64,000 nt of DNA from HGM04593 sp045634365 (GTDB lineage Bacteria > Bacteroidota > Bacteroidia > Bacteroidales > Bacteroidaceae): assembly GCA_045634365.1 (NCBI GenBank), contig JAZRAC010000026.1, positions 1 through 64,000 of the forward strand, written 5' to 3'. The first letter of the stretch is position 1. The number at the start of each line of letters is the position of its first letter. Both the position numbers and the translations under genes were made by a program. Shown in pieces: positions 53,101-59,634 of this stretch. Below the pieces are notes generated by a model. The model worked only from the letters and a program-made list of their open reading frames with translations. It was not told where the DNA came from and searched no databases.

Positions 53101-53400
53101 GGTAGTCGCAAAAACTACTTTTGTGATTGTTGCGTCGCCTGTGGGTACAATGTTAAGAATGTCGCTCTTGTACCAACGAACGTGTCCGCCTGAGTTTACG
53201 TTAGAGGCATTGCTGTTGATTTGGGTAAGTACCAAATTAACATTAGTTGACGAAAAGACAACATCGGGAATATTACCGGTTGCCATAGTGACTTTGTTTG
53301 TCGCATCGGTGCTTGCACCTTGTGCAACAAATGTCACCTCGTCTGCGTGTACAGCGATGATGCTGAACAAGCAAAGAACTGAAAGTAAAATTTTTTTCAT
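50125..53400 (-). CDS. Large secreted protein with chitobiase-like, dockerin-like and cohesin-like domains
   Basis: 1091 residues with a signal peptide (1-19, ending AVHA). About 25-155 is a beta domain; about 160-240 resembles the CHB_HEX_C_1 beta-sandwich (GEIHYTLDGTEPTAESPVYS). Two related beta modules with TPADNS/NPADQAS starts lie at about 540-830. A dockerin-like pair of calcium loops, GDVDGDGTVNVADV and ADIDGDGTVNVADV, is at about 838-885. A cohesin-like domain follows (about 905-1045), then the tail IYDLQGRKV...GGIYIKDGKKF. It is probably exported and exposed at the surface. The C-terminus is paralogous to the gene at 1-327. Having a dockerin and a cohesin-like domain in one chain suggests self- or cross-assembly, unproven. 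Confidence 0.85.
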   Translation of the reverse strand: MKKILLSVLCLFSIIAVHADEVTFVAQGASTDATNKVTMATGNIPDVVFSSTNVNLVLTQINSNASNVNSGGHVRWYKSDILNIVPTGDATITKVVFATTGGSKYCVAPVANTGEATADTGTNTITWEGAATDTLKLAADNGQIRFTTMNVTYTLPVSGATLETPTASLEPGVFYNTTSVELSASDGEIHYTLDGTEPTAESPVYSEAIAIDNFGTTTVVKAIAIDGEEFSEIATFSYNLQIGAPGFNFDSGVYTGFGWGTENGQLKVTSTITTGAKVYYTYTIGEETIEKYHYSTSANISFTETTSVTAKAYIIRTIGEISDTVYSEGVTKDFIISPIAPYKAATAITSGKKYAICANDTVIADYIFKSKTYSYLYTKNVEAKALTRKDGTESSKFIETNDFYGYTITETANAGEYTIQDPFGRYLYISGTYTSFNLTNDATSKGDAAIWTITFDANGLATITNKEKGNVVNYSTQYGSFGAYTTTSEDYSLPTLYELGSYPTLTFTPASDSTVENFTTFTVTCENGITNNESDELYLTYNWNTDYEYNYDENMFNYGEKVDNNTYTFTPLDEPYGNKRYTINIPEGIFTLDPGGYFETTNEWMNVNFEVKNTSILEVLYANPADQASVSSIQYLFFEFNQDIFDNVNGAAITDENGNSYPLTVTYTDEWGDATPYNALCLKTAEPITEPGTYTFVLSKDYIYAGTDTRMNNDVTYTFVIKEPLKIATITPADNSIVESLSEFTVTLNKSAWAMAEAVTVYDYDGNSYNFPMVYEDAEGNELPEGTFRFVAETPITAPGTYELYFEGYTFVHYGDNWESEYSSAQSFTYYIEASEVVGDVDGDGTVNVADVTKVVSIILGEDANDAADIDGDGTVNVADVTKIVTIILGSENASEAPAKAAATRADATSTVSGEGDGSTLLINVSNPSFEIAAIQFDLELPEGIEVAIDAEGFYDVQLGSRTSSRKHSYPECAYQADGSLRVVIVSMSNALFSGTEGDVAIVGLKVNGAEDGIYNYTIKNMTIASPASAKETLDSYTGEIIVANGTTGIDSITADGKTTDATIYDLQGRKVTETVKGGIYIKDGKKFIAE

Positions 53401-53563
53401 AAAAAATGAATTTAGTTAATAATTAGGTTGTTTATATTGTTTGTAATTCTTCAATATACAAAAAATAATAACCGATTTTTGCAAAATTGCTTCTGCAAAA
53501 ATCTAACCGTAGGCGACCGAACTTCATCGGAGCGCCTTCCCTATTATATAAATAAGGTCGTCG

Positions 53564-53571
53564 CAAAAGTA
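53564..53571 (-). promoter_or_regulatory. -7 box for the large secreted protein
   Basis: TACTTTTG followed by CGACGACC on the minus strand, giving a leader of about 155 nt. The long leader may carry control signals, but no known motif is seen. Confidence 0.45.
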
Positions 53572-53683
53572 GTAATATTTTTTATTATATTTATCTTTTT
53601 TGAAATAATTTTTCAATTTGTGCACGTTTATGGGTTTTATAGGAATAAAATTGGGTGTAAAAGTTAAAAAGATTGGTGCGAAT

Positions 53684-53714
53684 TTTGTTGTTTAAGAATT
53701 TTGTACTACTTTTG
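53684..53714 (+). promoter_or_regulatory. Promoter of the SRP RNA gene
   Basis: TTTG (53684-53687), exactly 19 bases, then TACTTTTG (53707-53714): a full match to the Bacteroidales consensus. Confidence 0.8.
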
Positions 53715-53718
53715 CACC

Positions 53719-53827
53719 CTGTATGGGTAAGTCCTATACGGCCAGCTCCTAGCGAACCCTCCAGGGCTTGACCGCAGCAAAGGTAGTTGGTTGTAGCGGC
53801 GCGATGTAGGTAGCTTACCCACCCCAT
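53719..53827 (+). ncRNA. ffs: Bacterial signal recognition particle RNA (4.5S type)
   Basis: About 100 nt between a perfect promoter and a terminator, without coding potential. The ends pair (GGGTAAG at 53725-53731 with CTTACCC at 53814-53820). The internal segment CCAGGGCTTGACCGCAGCAA corresponds to the conserved apical domain that binds Ffh, with the symmetric CAGG/AGCA loops. The RNA works with Ffh in co-translational targeting. The apex differs from the enterobacterial GGAA tetraloop, so exact boundaries and identity deserve a covariance-model check. Confidence 0.75.
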
Positions 53828-53829
53828 AG

Positions 53830-53860
53830 GCGGGCATCTGTAACGGATGCCCGCTTTTTT
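53830..53860 (+). terminator. Terminator of the SRP RNA gene
   Basis: GCGGGCATC (53830-53838) / GATGCCCGC (53846-53854) followed by six T. Confidence 0.9.
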
Positions 53861-53995
53861 GTTTTCTTCCGCGGTTGTCGTTATTGTTCTCTTTTCGTTT
53901 GCCACTTATTCAGGAATTTCACCCCAATATAGCTCCAAACACCCCGAAACAGCCCTTGCGTTCCCTTTGGTTGCAGTGCTTCTTGAACATTGATA

Positions 53996-54003
53996 TACTT
54001 TTG
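53996..54003 (+). promoter_or_regulatory. -7 box for the SGNH hydrolase gene
   Basis: TACTTTTG followed by CAG, 31 bases before the ATG at 54035. Confidence 0.55.
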
Positions 54004-54034
54004 CAGCGTTGAAACGAAAAAAAAGGAATTTTTT

Positions 54035-54757
54035 ATGAGCATTAGTATTAAATCGGTTTGTGCGTTTGGCGACTCGGTGATGAAAGGAATTGTGGTCGAT
54101 GAAGAGAATTGCCCGGCAGGTGGCCTGAAATATAAAATAAGTGACAAGGGGTTTGCTGCCCGTTGCCGCAGAAATTTGGGAATAGAGGTAGATAATTTTG
54201 CCCGTTTCGGCGGGGTTGTCTCGCAGGGTATGAAGTTTTTGAACCGTTACGCCGACAAGATTAAAAACAGTGATTATGTGCTTTTTGAATATGGCGGTAA
54301 TGATTGTGATTACGATTGGGCAAAAATCTCGGAAAATCCAGGCGAAGAGCATAGCCCAAAGACTCCGATAGACCAATTCGTGCAGTATTATTCGGCTTTA
54401 ATAGATTATGTTAAATCGTTGGGCTCTAATCCTGTATTGCTGTCGCTGCCAGTGCTTGAACCTAACCGCTTCTTTGAAAATGTATCAAAAGGGCTTAACG
54501 GTGGTAATATTTTGCAGTGGTTGGGCGGCACTGTGCTCTCTATCGACCGTTGGCACGAGCGTTATAATATGGAAATTTTCCGTTTGGGGGCTACGAAACG
54601 TGTGCCGGTGATTGATATTACTTCGGTCTTTTTGGAGCGTAAGAATTTTGCCGATTTTATATGTGAGGATGGCATTCACCCCAACGAGGCTGGGCACGAG
54701 CTGATAGAGGGTGCCATTGTCGATTTTTTGAGATTGCAACCCGGTGTTGTTATGTAG
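54035..54757 (+). CDS. SGNH/GDSL-family hydrolase
   Basis: 240 residues from the ATG at 54035; 15 extra residues in an upstream reading overlap the promoter. Block I is CAFGDSVMKGI (about 8-18, catalytic Ser in GDS), block III is EYGGNDCDYDW (about 84-94), and block V is EDGIHPNEAGHEL (about 211-223) with the Asp-x-x-His pair. No signal peptide, so a cytoplasmic esterase or deacetylase is expected; the substrate is unknown. The gene is alone between the SRP RNA and a convergent eno. Confidence 0.88.
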   Translation: MSISIKSVCAFGDSVMKGIVVDEENCPAGGLKYKISDKGFAARCRRNLGIEVDNFARFGGVVSQGMKFLNRYADKIKNSDYVLFEYGGNDCDYDWAKISENPGEEHSPKTPIDQFVQYYSALIDYVKSLGSNPVLLSLPVLEPNRFFENVSKGLNGGNILQWLGGTVLSIDRWHERYNMEIFRLGATKRVPVIDITSVFLERKNFADFICEDGIHPNEAGHELIEGAIVDFLRLQPGVVM

Positions 54758-54872
54758 TATAAGCATCTGTGATTAAGCAAGGTAATATGCGCTTGTTTAA
54801 TTTATACATTATGTAAATTGTATTTATTGGAATAGTATGAAAATACTATATTTTGTTTGATTGTATGATTGG

Positions 54873-54908
54873 GCCGCCCCGTGTAGTGATACACGGGGCG
54901 GCTGTTTT
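54873..54908 (+). terminator. Terminator after the SGNH hydrolase gene
   Basis: 13-bp perfect stem GCCGCCCCGTGTA (54873-54885) / TACACGGGGCGGC (54890-54902), 4-base loop, then TGTTTTTT. It may also stop eno transcripts coming from the other side, although there is no T-run in that direction. Confidence 0.85.
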
Positions 54909-54921
54909 TTGTGCGTGGCAG

Positions 54922-56193
54922 TTATTCGATGCTGTATCCATATTCAGCGCATTTGCCAAGCTCTTCTTCGATGCGTAAGAGGCGGTTGTATTTTGCTATG
55001 CGCTCGCCACGGCACAGCGAGCCGGCTTTTATCTGTCCCGAACCGGTGGCGACGGCAAGGTCGGCAATGAATGTGTCCTCGGTCTCTCCTGAACGGTGGC
55101 TGATTATGGTTTTGTAGCCGTAGGCTTTTGCGAGGGCAACAGTGGAGAGTGTATCGCTTAATGTGCCTATCTGATTGGGTTTTATGAGTATGCTGTTGGC
55201 GCATTTTTCTTTTATGCCGCGTTGCAGGAATTTTCTGTTGGTTACGAAAAGGTCGTCGCCTACGAGGTTGCAACGTTGCCCGATGGTGGCTGTGAGTTCT
55301 TTCCACCCCTCCCAATCATTTTCGGCCATTCCATCCTCGATGCTGTCGATGGGGTATTTCTCGGCAAGGCGTGTGAGGTATTTTATCTGCTCGGCGCCGG
55401 TTAGTTGCGGCCCGCCATTTTCGAATGTGCCATAGTCGTATATATTGTCGCGGTAAAGTTCGGACGCGGCGCAATCGAGTGCGATGCTTATATCTCTTCC
55501 GGCAGTGTAGCCGGCTGTCTTAATGGCTGTGACTATATGGTCGAGTGCCTCTTCTATGCTTCCTAATGCCGGTGCAAAGCCTCCTTCGTCGCCCACCGAG
55601 GTGCTGTACCCTCGTTTGTGAAGAAGTTTTTTCAGGGCATAGAAGGTTTCTGCTCCCATTTGCAGTGCCTCTTTGAAGGTGCCGGCACCCGTGGGGCGTA
55701 TCATAAATTCCTGAAAGGGGATGGGCGCGTCGGAGTGTTTGCCACCGTTTATTATATTCATCATAGGCACGGGGAGTATGTGTGCGTCGGCTCCTCCTAA
55801 ATAGCGGTAGAGCGGTACTCCGGCAACTGTTGCTGCTGCTCGCGCAACGGCCAGCGACACGGCGAGCGTGGCGTTTGCTCCCATATTGGCTTTGTTGTCG
55901 CTGCCGTCCGATTCTGTAATTATTGTATCAATTTCGCGCTGGGAGAATACCGACAGTCCCTCAATTTTGGGCGCAATCTCCTTGTTGATATTTCTCACGG
56001 CTTTAAGAACGCCGTTCCCTCCGTAGCGTTCCTCCTTGTCGCGCAGTTCCATCGCTTCGTTCTCTCCGGTGGATGCTCCCGATGGAACCGAGGCTCTTCC
56101 TGTGCAACCATTGCTCAATGTAACTTCTGCCTCCACGGTGGGGGTTCCTCGCGAGTCGAGAATCTCGCGTCCTTTGATTTTTGTAATAAGCAT
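54922..56193 (-). CDS. eno: Enolase
   Basis: Converts 2-phosphoglycerate to phosphoenolpyruvate in glycolysis. The ATG at 56193 (MLITKIKGREILDSRG) gives 423 residues, the usual length; 12 upstream residues in frame lack homology. Family marks: SVPSGASTGENEA near residue 37-49, the Mg-binding SIEDGMAENDW (about 280-290), LIKPNQIGTLSDT and the C-terminal signature region SHRSGETEDTFIADLAVA. The active-site Lys residues are in LIKPNQ and GQIKAGSL. It stands alone and diverges from pepT. Confidence 0.96.
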   Translation of the reverse strand: MLITKIKGREILDSRGTPTVEAEVTLSNGCTGRASVPSGASTGENEAMELRDKEERYGGNGVLKAVRNINKEIAPKIEGLSVFSQREIDTIITESDGSDNKANMGANATLAVSLAVARAAATVAGVPLYRYLGGADAHILPVPMMNIINGGKHSDAPIPFQEFMIRPTGAGTFKEALQMGAETFYALKKLLHKRGYSTSVGDEGGFAPALGSIEEALDHIVTAIKTAGYTAGRDISIALDCAASELYRDNIYDYGTFENGGPQLTGAEQIKYLTRLAEKYPIDSIEDGMAENDWEGWKELTATIGQRCNLVGDDLFVTNRKFLQRGIKEKCANSILIKPNQIGTLSDTLSTVALAKAYGYKTIISHRSGETEDTFIADLAVATGSGQIKAGSLCRGERIAKYNRLLRIEEELGKCAEYGYSIE

Positions 56194-56321
56194 AATCTTC
56201 TGTTTTAATGGTTTCTGTGCTAAAAACAATCCTATTTTTCTTTGGTTTGTTAAATATCTTCTGTAAAAAGTTGCCGCTCTTTTTTTTAATGGTTATTTTT
56301 ACCGAAGAAAATAGTTTTATT

Positions 56322-57557
56322 ATGAGTGATATTAGAGAGAAAATGTTGCAACGCTTTTTAAAGTATGTTGCTTTTGATACAGAGTCGAGTGACGATGCAA
56401 CCACGGTGCCTACAACGCAGGGGCAGATGCTATTTGCCCGTTACCTTAAAGAGGAACTTGAAAGTATGGGATTGGACGAGGTTGTGCTCGACGAAAAGGG
56501 CTACATTTATGCCACACTGCCATCGAACAGTGCAAGGGAACTTCCCGTAATTGGTTTTATTGCTCACCTCGATACAAGCCCGGATATGAGCGGCAAGAAT
56601 GTGAAACCTCGTGTGGTAGATTACTCGGGTGGCGATATTGTGCTCGACGAAAAGGGGGCTATCATTCTGTCGCAACAGGATTTTCCCGAACTTTCGGCCT
56701 ACAAAGGGCACGTGCTGGTGGTTACCGACGGACACACTTTGCTTGGTGCCGACGACAAGGCCGGCGTTGCCGAAATTATCTCGGCGATAGACTATTTGCA
56801 GGCGCACCCCGAAATTGAGCACGGCAAGGTGCGTATTGCCTTTAATCCCGACGAGGAGATTGGGCGCGGTGCGCATAATTTCAATGTGTCGCTTTTCGGT
56901 TGCGATTGGGCCTATACGGTCGATGGCAGTGCCGAGGGTGAGATTGAATTTGAGAATTTCAATGCCGGTTCGGCCAATTTTTCCATTCAGGGGCGCAATG
57001 TGCACCCGGGGTATGCAAAGGGCAAGATGTTGAACGCCTTGCGTGTGGCAACGGCTATTGTGGATGCGGTGCCGGCTGCCGAGTCGCCCGAATGTACCGA
57101 CGGCTACGAGGGATTCTATCATCTGATGGGTATAAACGGTGGAGTGGATGCTGCCGAGGTCTCTTATATAATACGCGACCACGACCGCGAGATTTTTGAG
57201 CGTCGTATGGCGTTTATGTCCAAAGTGGCCGATGGAATGAATGCCCGTTACGGTGCAGGCACGGTTACTTTGGAGCTTAAAGAGCAGTATCGCAATATGC
57301 GTGAGCAGGTGGAGCCCAAAATGTATATAATAGAGCTTGCAAAGGCGGCAATGGAGCAGGCGGGCGTGAAGCCTGTTGTAAAGCCCATACGTGGGGGTAC
57401 CGATGGTGCGCAGCTATCGTTTATGGGGCTTCCCTGTCCCAATCTTTTTGCAGGAGGTATAAATTTCCACAGCCGCTATGAATTTGTGTCGCTCGATGTT
57501 ATGGAGAATGCTGTGAAGACCATTGTGAATATTGCGGCATTGGTAAAGAACTTGTAA
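56322..57557 (+). CDS. pepT: Peptidase T (tripeptide aminopeptidase)
   Basis: Removes the N-terminal residue of tripeptides in the cytoplasm. The ATG at 56322 gives 411 residues, as in the family; an earlier reading from 56208 adds a spurious hydrophobic leader that overlaps the eno promoter side. M20 marks: first zinc ligand FIAHLDTSPD (about 77-86), bridging Asp in GADDKAGVAEI, catalytic Glu in FNPDEEIGRGAHNF, and TVDGSAEGEIEFENF. The dimerisation domain is in the middle. The thioesterase gene follows after 11 bases. Confidence 0.95.
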   Translation: MSDIREKMLQRFLKYVAFDTESSDDATTVPTTQGQMLFARYLKEELESMGLDEVVLDEKGYIYATLPSNSARELPVIGFIAHLDTSPDMSGKNVKPRVVDYSGGDIVLDEKGAIILSQQDFPELSAYKGHVLVVTDGHTLLGADDKAGVAEIISAIDYLQAHPEIEHGKVRIAFNPDEEIGRGAHNFNVSLFGCDWAYTVDGSAEGEIEFENFNAGSANFSIQGRNVHPGYAKGKMLNALRVATAIVDAVPAAESPECTDGYEGFYHLMGINGGVDAAEVSYIIRDHDREIFERRMAFMSKVADGMNARYGAGTVTLELKEQYRNMREQVEPKMYIIELAKAAMEQAGVKPVVKPIRGGTDGAQLSFMGLPCPNLFAGGINFHSRYEFVSLDVMENAVKTIVNIAALVKNL

Positions 57558-57568
57558 ATGAATTGATT

Positions 57569-57952
57569 ATGCTTAAAGAAGGACTAAAATACACGAGCCG
57601 TGTAACGGTTGAAAAGGGTAATTGTGCCTCGATGGTGGGCTCGGGAGGAATGGATGTTTTTGCAACGCCCTCTATGGTGGCGCTTATGGAGAATGCGGCA
57701 ATGAATGCGGTGGCTGCGGCCCTGCCCGAGGGGGCAACCACGGTGGGTACCGAGATAAATGTGTCGCATATTAAAGCGTCGGGGATTGGTGCCGAAATTT
57801 CGGCGACGGCTCTTCTGGTGGCTGTCGACGGGCGCAAACTGCTCTTCGAGGTTGAGGCGAGCGATGGCAACGGCCCGATAGGGAAGGGTACTCACACTCG
57901 TTTTATTGTAGATTGCGAGCGTTTCCTCTCTAAGGTGTATTCCGGTGAATAA
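57569..57952 (+). CDS. Hotdog-fold thioesterase (FlK-like)
   Basis: 127 residues from the ATG at 57569. The chain fits a single hotdog domain: the helix region ATPSMVALMENAAMNAV (about 33-49) with the acidic Glu at the helix end, then GTEINVSHIKASGIGAEI and GKGTHTRFIVD near the end, where the conserved His is placed. Such proteins hydrolyse acyl-CoA or fluoroacetyl-CoA-like thioesters; the substrate here is unknown. It follows pepT closely and is probably co-transcribed. The repeat-rich gap comes next. Confidence 0.8.
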   Translation: MLKEGLKYTSRVTVEKGNCASMVGSGGMDVFATPSMVALMENAAMNAVAAALPEGATTVGTEINVSHIKASGIGAEISATALLVAVDGRKLLFEVEASDGNGPIGKGTHTRFIVDCERFLSKVYSGE

Positions 57953-58012
57953 TTCAAGGCTGTAAAGGAGGCTCTTTTGCCGTTACGCTTGCCTTCAAAA
58001 TTCTCATTTACG

Positions 58013-58540
58013 CCCAAGTAAAGGCTCAATAGCAAAAAGGTGTGAACCAATAAATCTTTAATTATAGAGATAATATAGCAGTTGCCCCACATTCCAATAG
58101 TTAATGTCATTCTATATTATTACCTTAATTATTGTGTAGTATATCAGCAGTGGTAATTCTAAAAAATAACCGGCACCGTAAGAGAATGAATTAAAGGCCG
58201 TCGAAGTTAAGGAAACAGGCGAGGATATAGTGCGGTATGCCGTTAATTTTCATACAACGCAATACCGCACGCTTCCGGAGCCCCTTAACTTCGCCGAATA
58301 ACCTTTAATGCCAAGCGAGGAACGAACGAGGAATATTGCGTAGCAATTCGCGAGCCGATGCGTGAGCGACTTGAACGTACTCGTGTGCCGGACCTTTTGG
58401 TTCTTTTGGGTACAAAAGAACGTAAAAAAGTAAACTTTTTAAAGCAAGAACAACTCGCGGGCTACCGAGAAGTTAAAAGCAAGAATGTTTGACAAACAAA
58501 TAGTAGTATCCATAGTAAATTTCTACTGAACCCAAGTAAA
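58013..58540. mobile_element. 508-bp non-coding insertion with 10-bp target-site-like duplication
   Basis: CCCAAGTAAA stands at 58013-58022 and again at 58531-58540; copy C has only one such site (CCCAAGTACA on its minus strand). The inserted part (58023-58530) has degenerate inverted ends (CTCAATAGCAA versus TTCAGTAGAAA). It contains a two-tier stem at 58191-58308, a hairpin GTTCTTTTG/CAAAAGAAC (58400-58421) and AAAAAG-TAAA-CTTTTT just after it. No open frame encodes a transposase. Confidence 0.5.
58191..58308. repeat. Large two-tier inverted repeat
   Basis: TTAAAGG (58191-58197) pairs with CCTTTAA (58302-58308), CGAAGTTAAGG (58202-58212) with CCTTAACTTCG (58283-58293), and GTGCGGTAT (58230-58238) with ATACCGCAC (58262-58270). 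The structure can form on either strand. Confidence 0.8.
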
Positions 58541-58580
58541 CTCCGCTTTTCAGAGTAAAATCGTTCTTTAATTTAATCTA

Positions 58581-58627
58581 AAAACAATGGCGGTGACCAA
58601 AAAAAATAGGTCACCGCCATTGTTTTT
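58581..58627. terminator. Terminator hairpin after the S4-domain gene
   Basis: 18-bp perfect stem, 10-base A-rich loop, flanked by T-runs and A-runs on both sides. It immediately follows the S4 gene stop on the minus strand and is the hairpin part of repeat copy D. Confidence 0.8.
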
Positions 58628-59046
58628 TATAGTTCGTCAAAATCGAATTCTTCAAAATCAAGGCCGAAGGCCTCTTCGGAGAAACGGTCAATCTCTCTGC
58701 GCTCCTTTTTGGTGGGGCGGCCGGTGCCACGCATTCTGTCGGTGAATCCGCTTATCTTGCTCATTTCCAGAATTTCGTATTGCTCCTGTGGGGTGATATT
58801 TTCCATAAGTTCGGGAACCAGCTTGGCGCCCACGCGATTTTCGGCAGCTTTAAGCACGCGGAACGAATAGGTTATAGGAGTTTTCTTCACCTTTACAATA
58901 TCGCCCACGCGCACAATGTGTGCAGGCTTCACGCTTCGCTCGCCTATGGTTATGTGCCCCTTTTTACAGGCCTCTGCGGCGATGCTGCGTGTTTTGTATA
59001 TGCGCACGGCCCACAGCCATTTGTCTATGCGTGCTTGTTCGCTCAT
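58627..59046 (-). CDS. S4-domain RNA-binding protein (Hsp15/HslR-like)
   Basis: 139 residues. The S4 fold is at the start: RIDKWLWAVRIYKTRSIAAE (about 6-25) with KGHITIGERSVKPAHIVRVG following. The C-terminal part is charged and ends in an acidic stretch (EEAFGLDFEEFDFDEL). Hsp15-like proteins bind 50S subunits carrying nascent chains and help recycle stalled ribosomes. The start codon overlaps the pth stop by 4 bases (ATGA), so the two genes are translationally coupled, which fits a common role in clearing peptidyl-tRNA. Confidence 0.88.
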   Translation of the reverse strand: MSEQARIDKWLWAVRIYKTRSIAAEACKKGHITIGERSVKPAHIVRVGDIVKVKKTPITYSFRVLKAAENRVGAKLVPELMENITPQEQYEILEMSKISGFTDRMRGTGRPTKKERREIDRFSEEAFGLDFEEFDFDEL

Positions 59047-59621
59047 TCTTTTCCTACACCTTTTTTGTTAAATTGGTTCATTGTGCGGGCAAGCCCGGCA
59101 AAGCAGAAGCTTTTTATAATCTCGGTGGTTGTAGCCAGCTGTTCGTCGATTTTTTTCTGCTCCTCACTGTCGAATGCTCCGAGCACAAAATTAACCTGAT
59201 GCCCTTTGCCAAAGTCGTTCCCAATGCCGAAGCGCAGGCGGGCGTAGGCTGTGGTGCCCAAGGTGGCTGCAATGTGTTTCAACCCATTGTGTCCACCATC
59301 GCTGCCTTGTCCTTTAAGGCGCAATGCTCCCACGGGCAGTGCAAGGTCGTCGACAATCACAAGCACATTCTCCAATGGAATCTTCTCGGCCTGCATCCAG
59401 TAGCGCACGGCGTTGCCGCTCAGGTTCATATAGGTCGATGGTTTTAGCAATATCAGTTTGCGACCACGACACGATGCTTCGGCCACAAAGCCGTAACGCT
59501 TGTCGGCAAAAATAGTATTGGATGCCTTTGCAAAGGCATCCAATACTGTGAATCCTATATTGTGGCGGGTCCCTTCGTATTCGCTTCCGATGTTACCCAG
59601 GCCTACAATGAGATATTTCAT
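59043..59621 (-). CDS. pth: Peptidyl-tRNA hydrolase
   Basis: Releases tRNA from peptidyl-tRNA that has dropped off ribosomes. 192 residues, the family length. Marks: LIVGLGNIGSEYEGTRHNIG (3-22, catalytic His near 20), LLKPSTYMNLSG, VIVDDLALPVGALRL with the catalytic Asp, and GSDGGHNGLKHI with the conserved second His/Asn. It lies between rplY (13 bases upstream) and the S4 gene (4-base overlap), forming the operon rplY-pth-S4 seen across this phylum. Confidence 0.96.
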   Translation of the reverse strand: MKYLIVGLGNIGSEYEGTRHNIGFTVLDAFAKASNTIFADKRYGFVAEASCRGRKLILLKPSTYMNLSGNAVRYWMQAEKIPLENVLVIVDDLALPVGALRLKGQGSDGGHNGLKHIAATLGTTAYARLRFGIGNDFGKGHQVNFVLGAFDSEEQKKIDEQLATTTEIIKSFCFAGLARTMNQFNKKGVGKE

Positions 59622-59634
59622 CGTTTATAGGTTA

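Larger units (their letters stand above)
57958..58626 (-). repeat. Composite dispersed repeat, copy D (inverted, long form, split by an insertion)
   Basis: Read on the minus strand: GGTGACC hairpin (58581-58626, 18-bp stem AAAACAATGGCGGTGACC), GAAAAGCGGAGTTTACTTGG (58532-58552), a 508-bp interruption, then TTTACTTGGGCGTAAATGAG (58003-58022), GAAGGCAAGCGTAACGGCAA and AAGAGCCTCC. Copy C at 31932-32260 has the same blocks without the interruption. This region fills the 674-base gap between the thioesterase and the S4-domain gene and has no supportable gene. Confidence 0.78.

Noticed and set aside
53428..53667. 79-codon plus-strand frame upstream of the SRP RNA
   Set aside because: AT-rich leader of the divergent secreted-protein gene; overlaps its promoter and has no family features.
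58191..58308. Integron attC site
   Set aside because: The arms do not carry the paired GTTRRRY / RYYYAAC core sites and no integrase is present.
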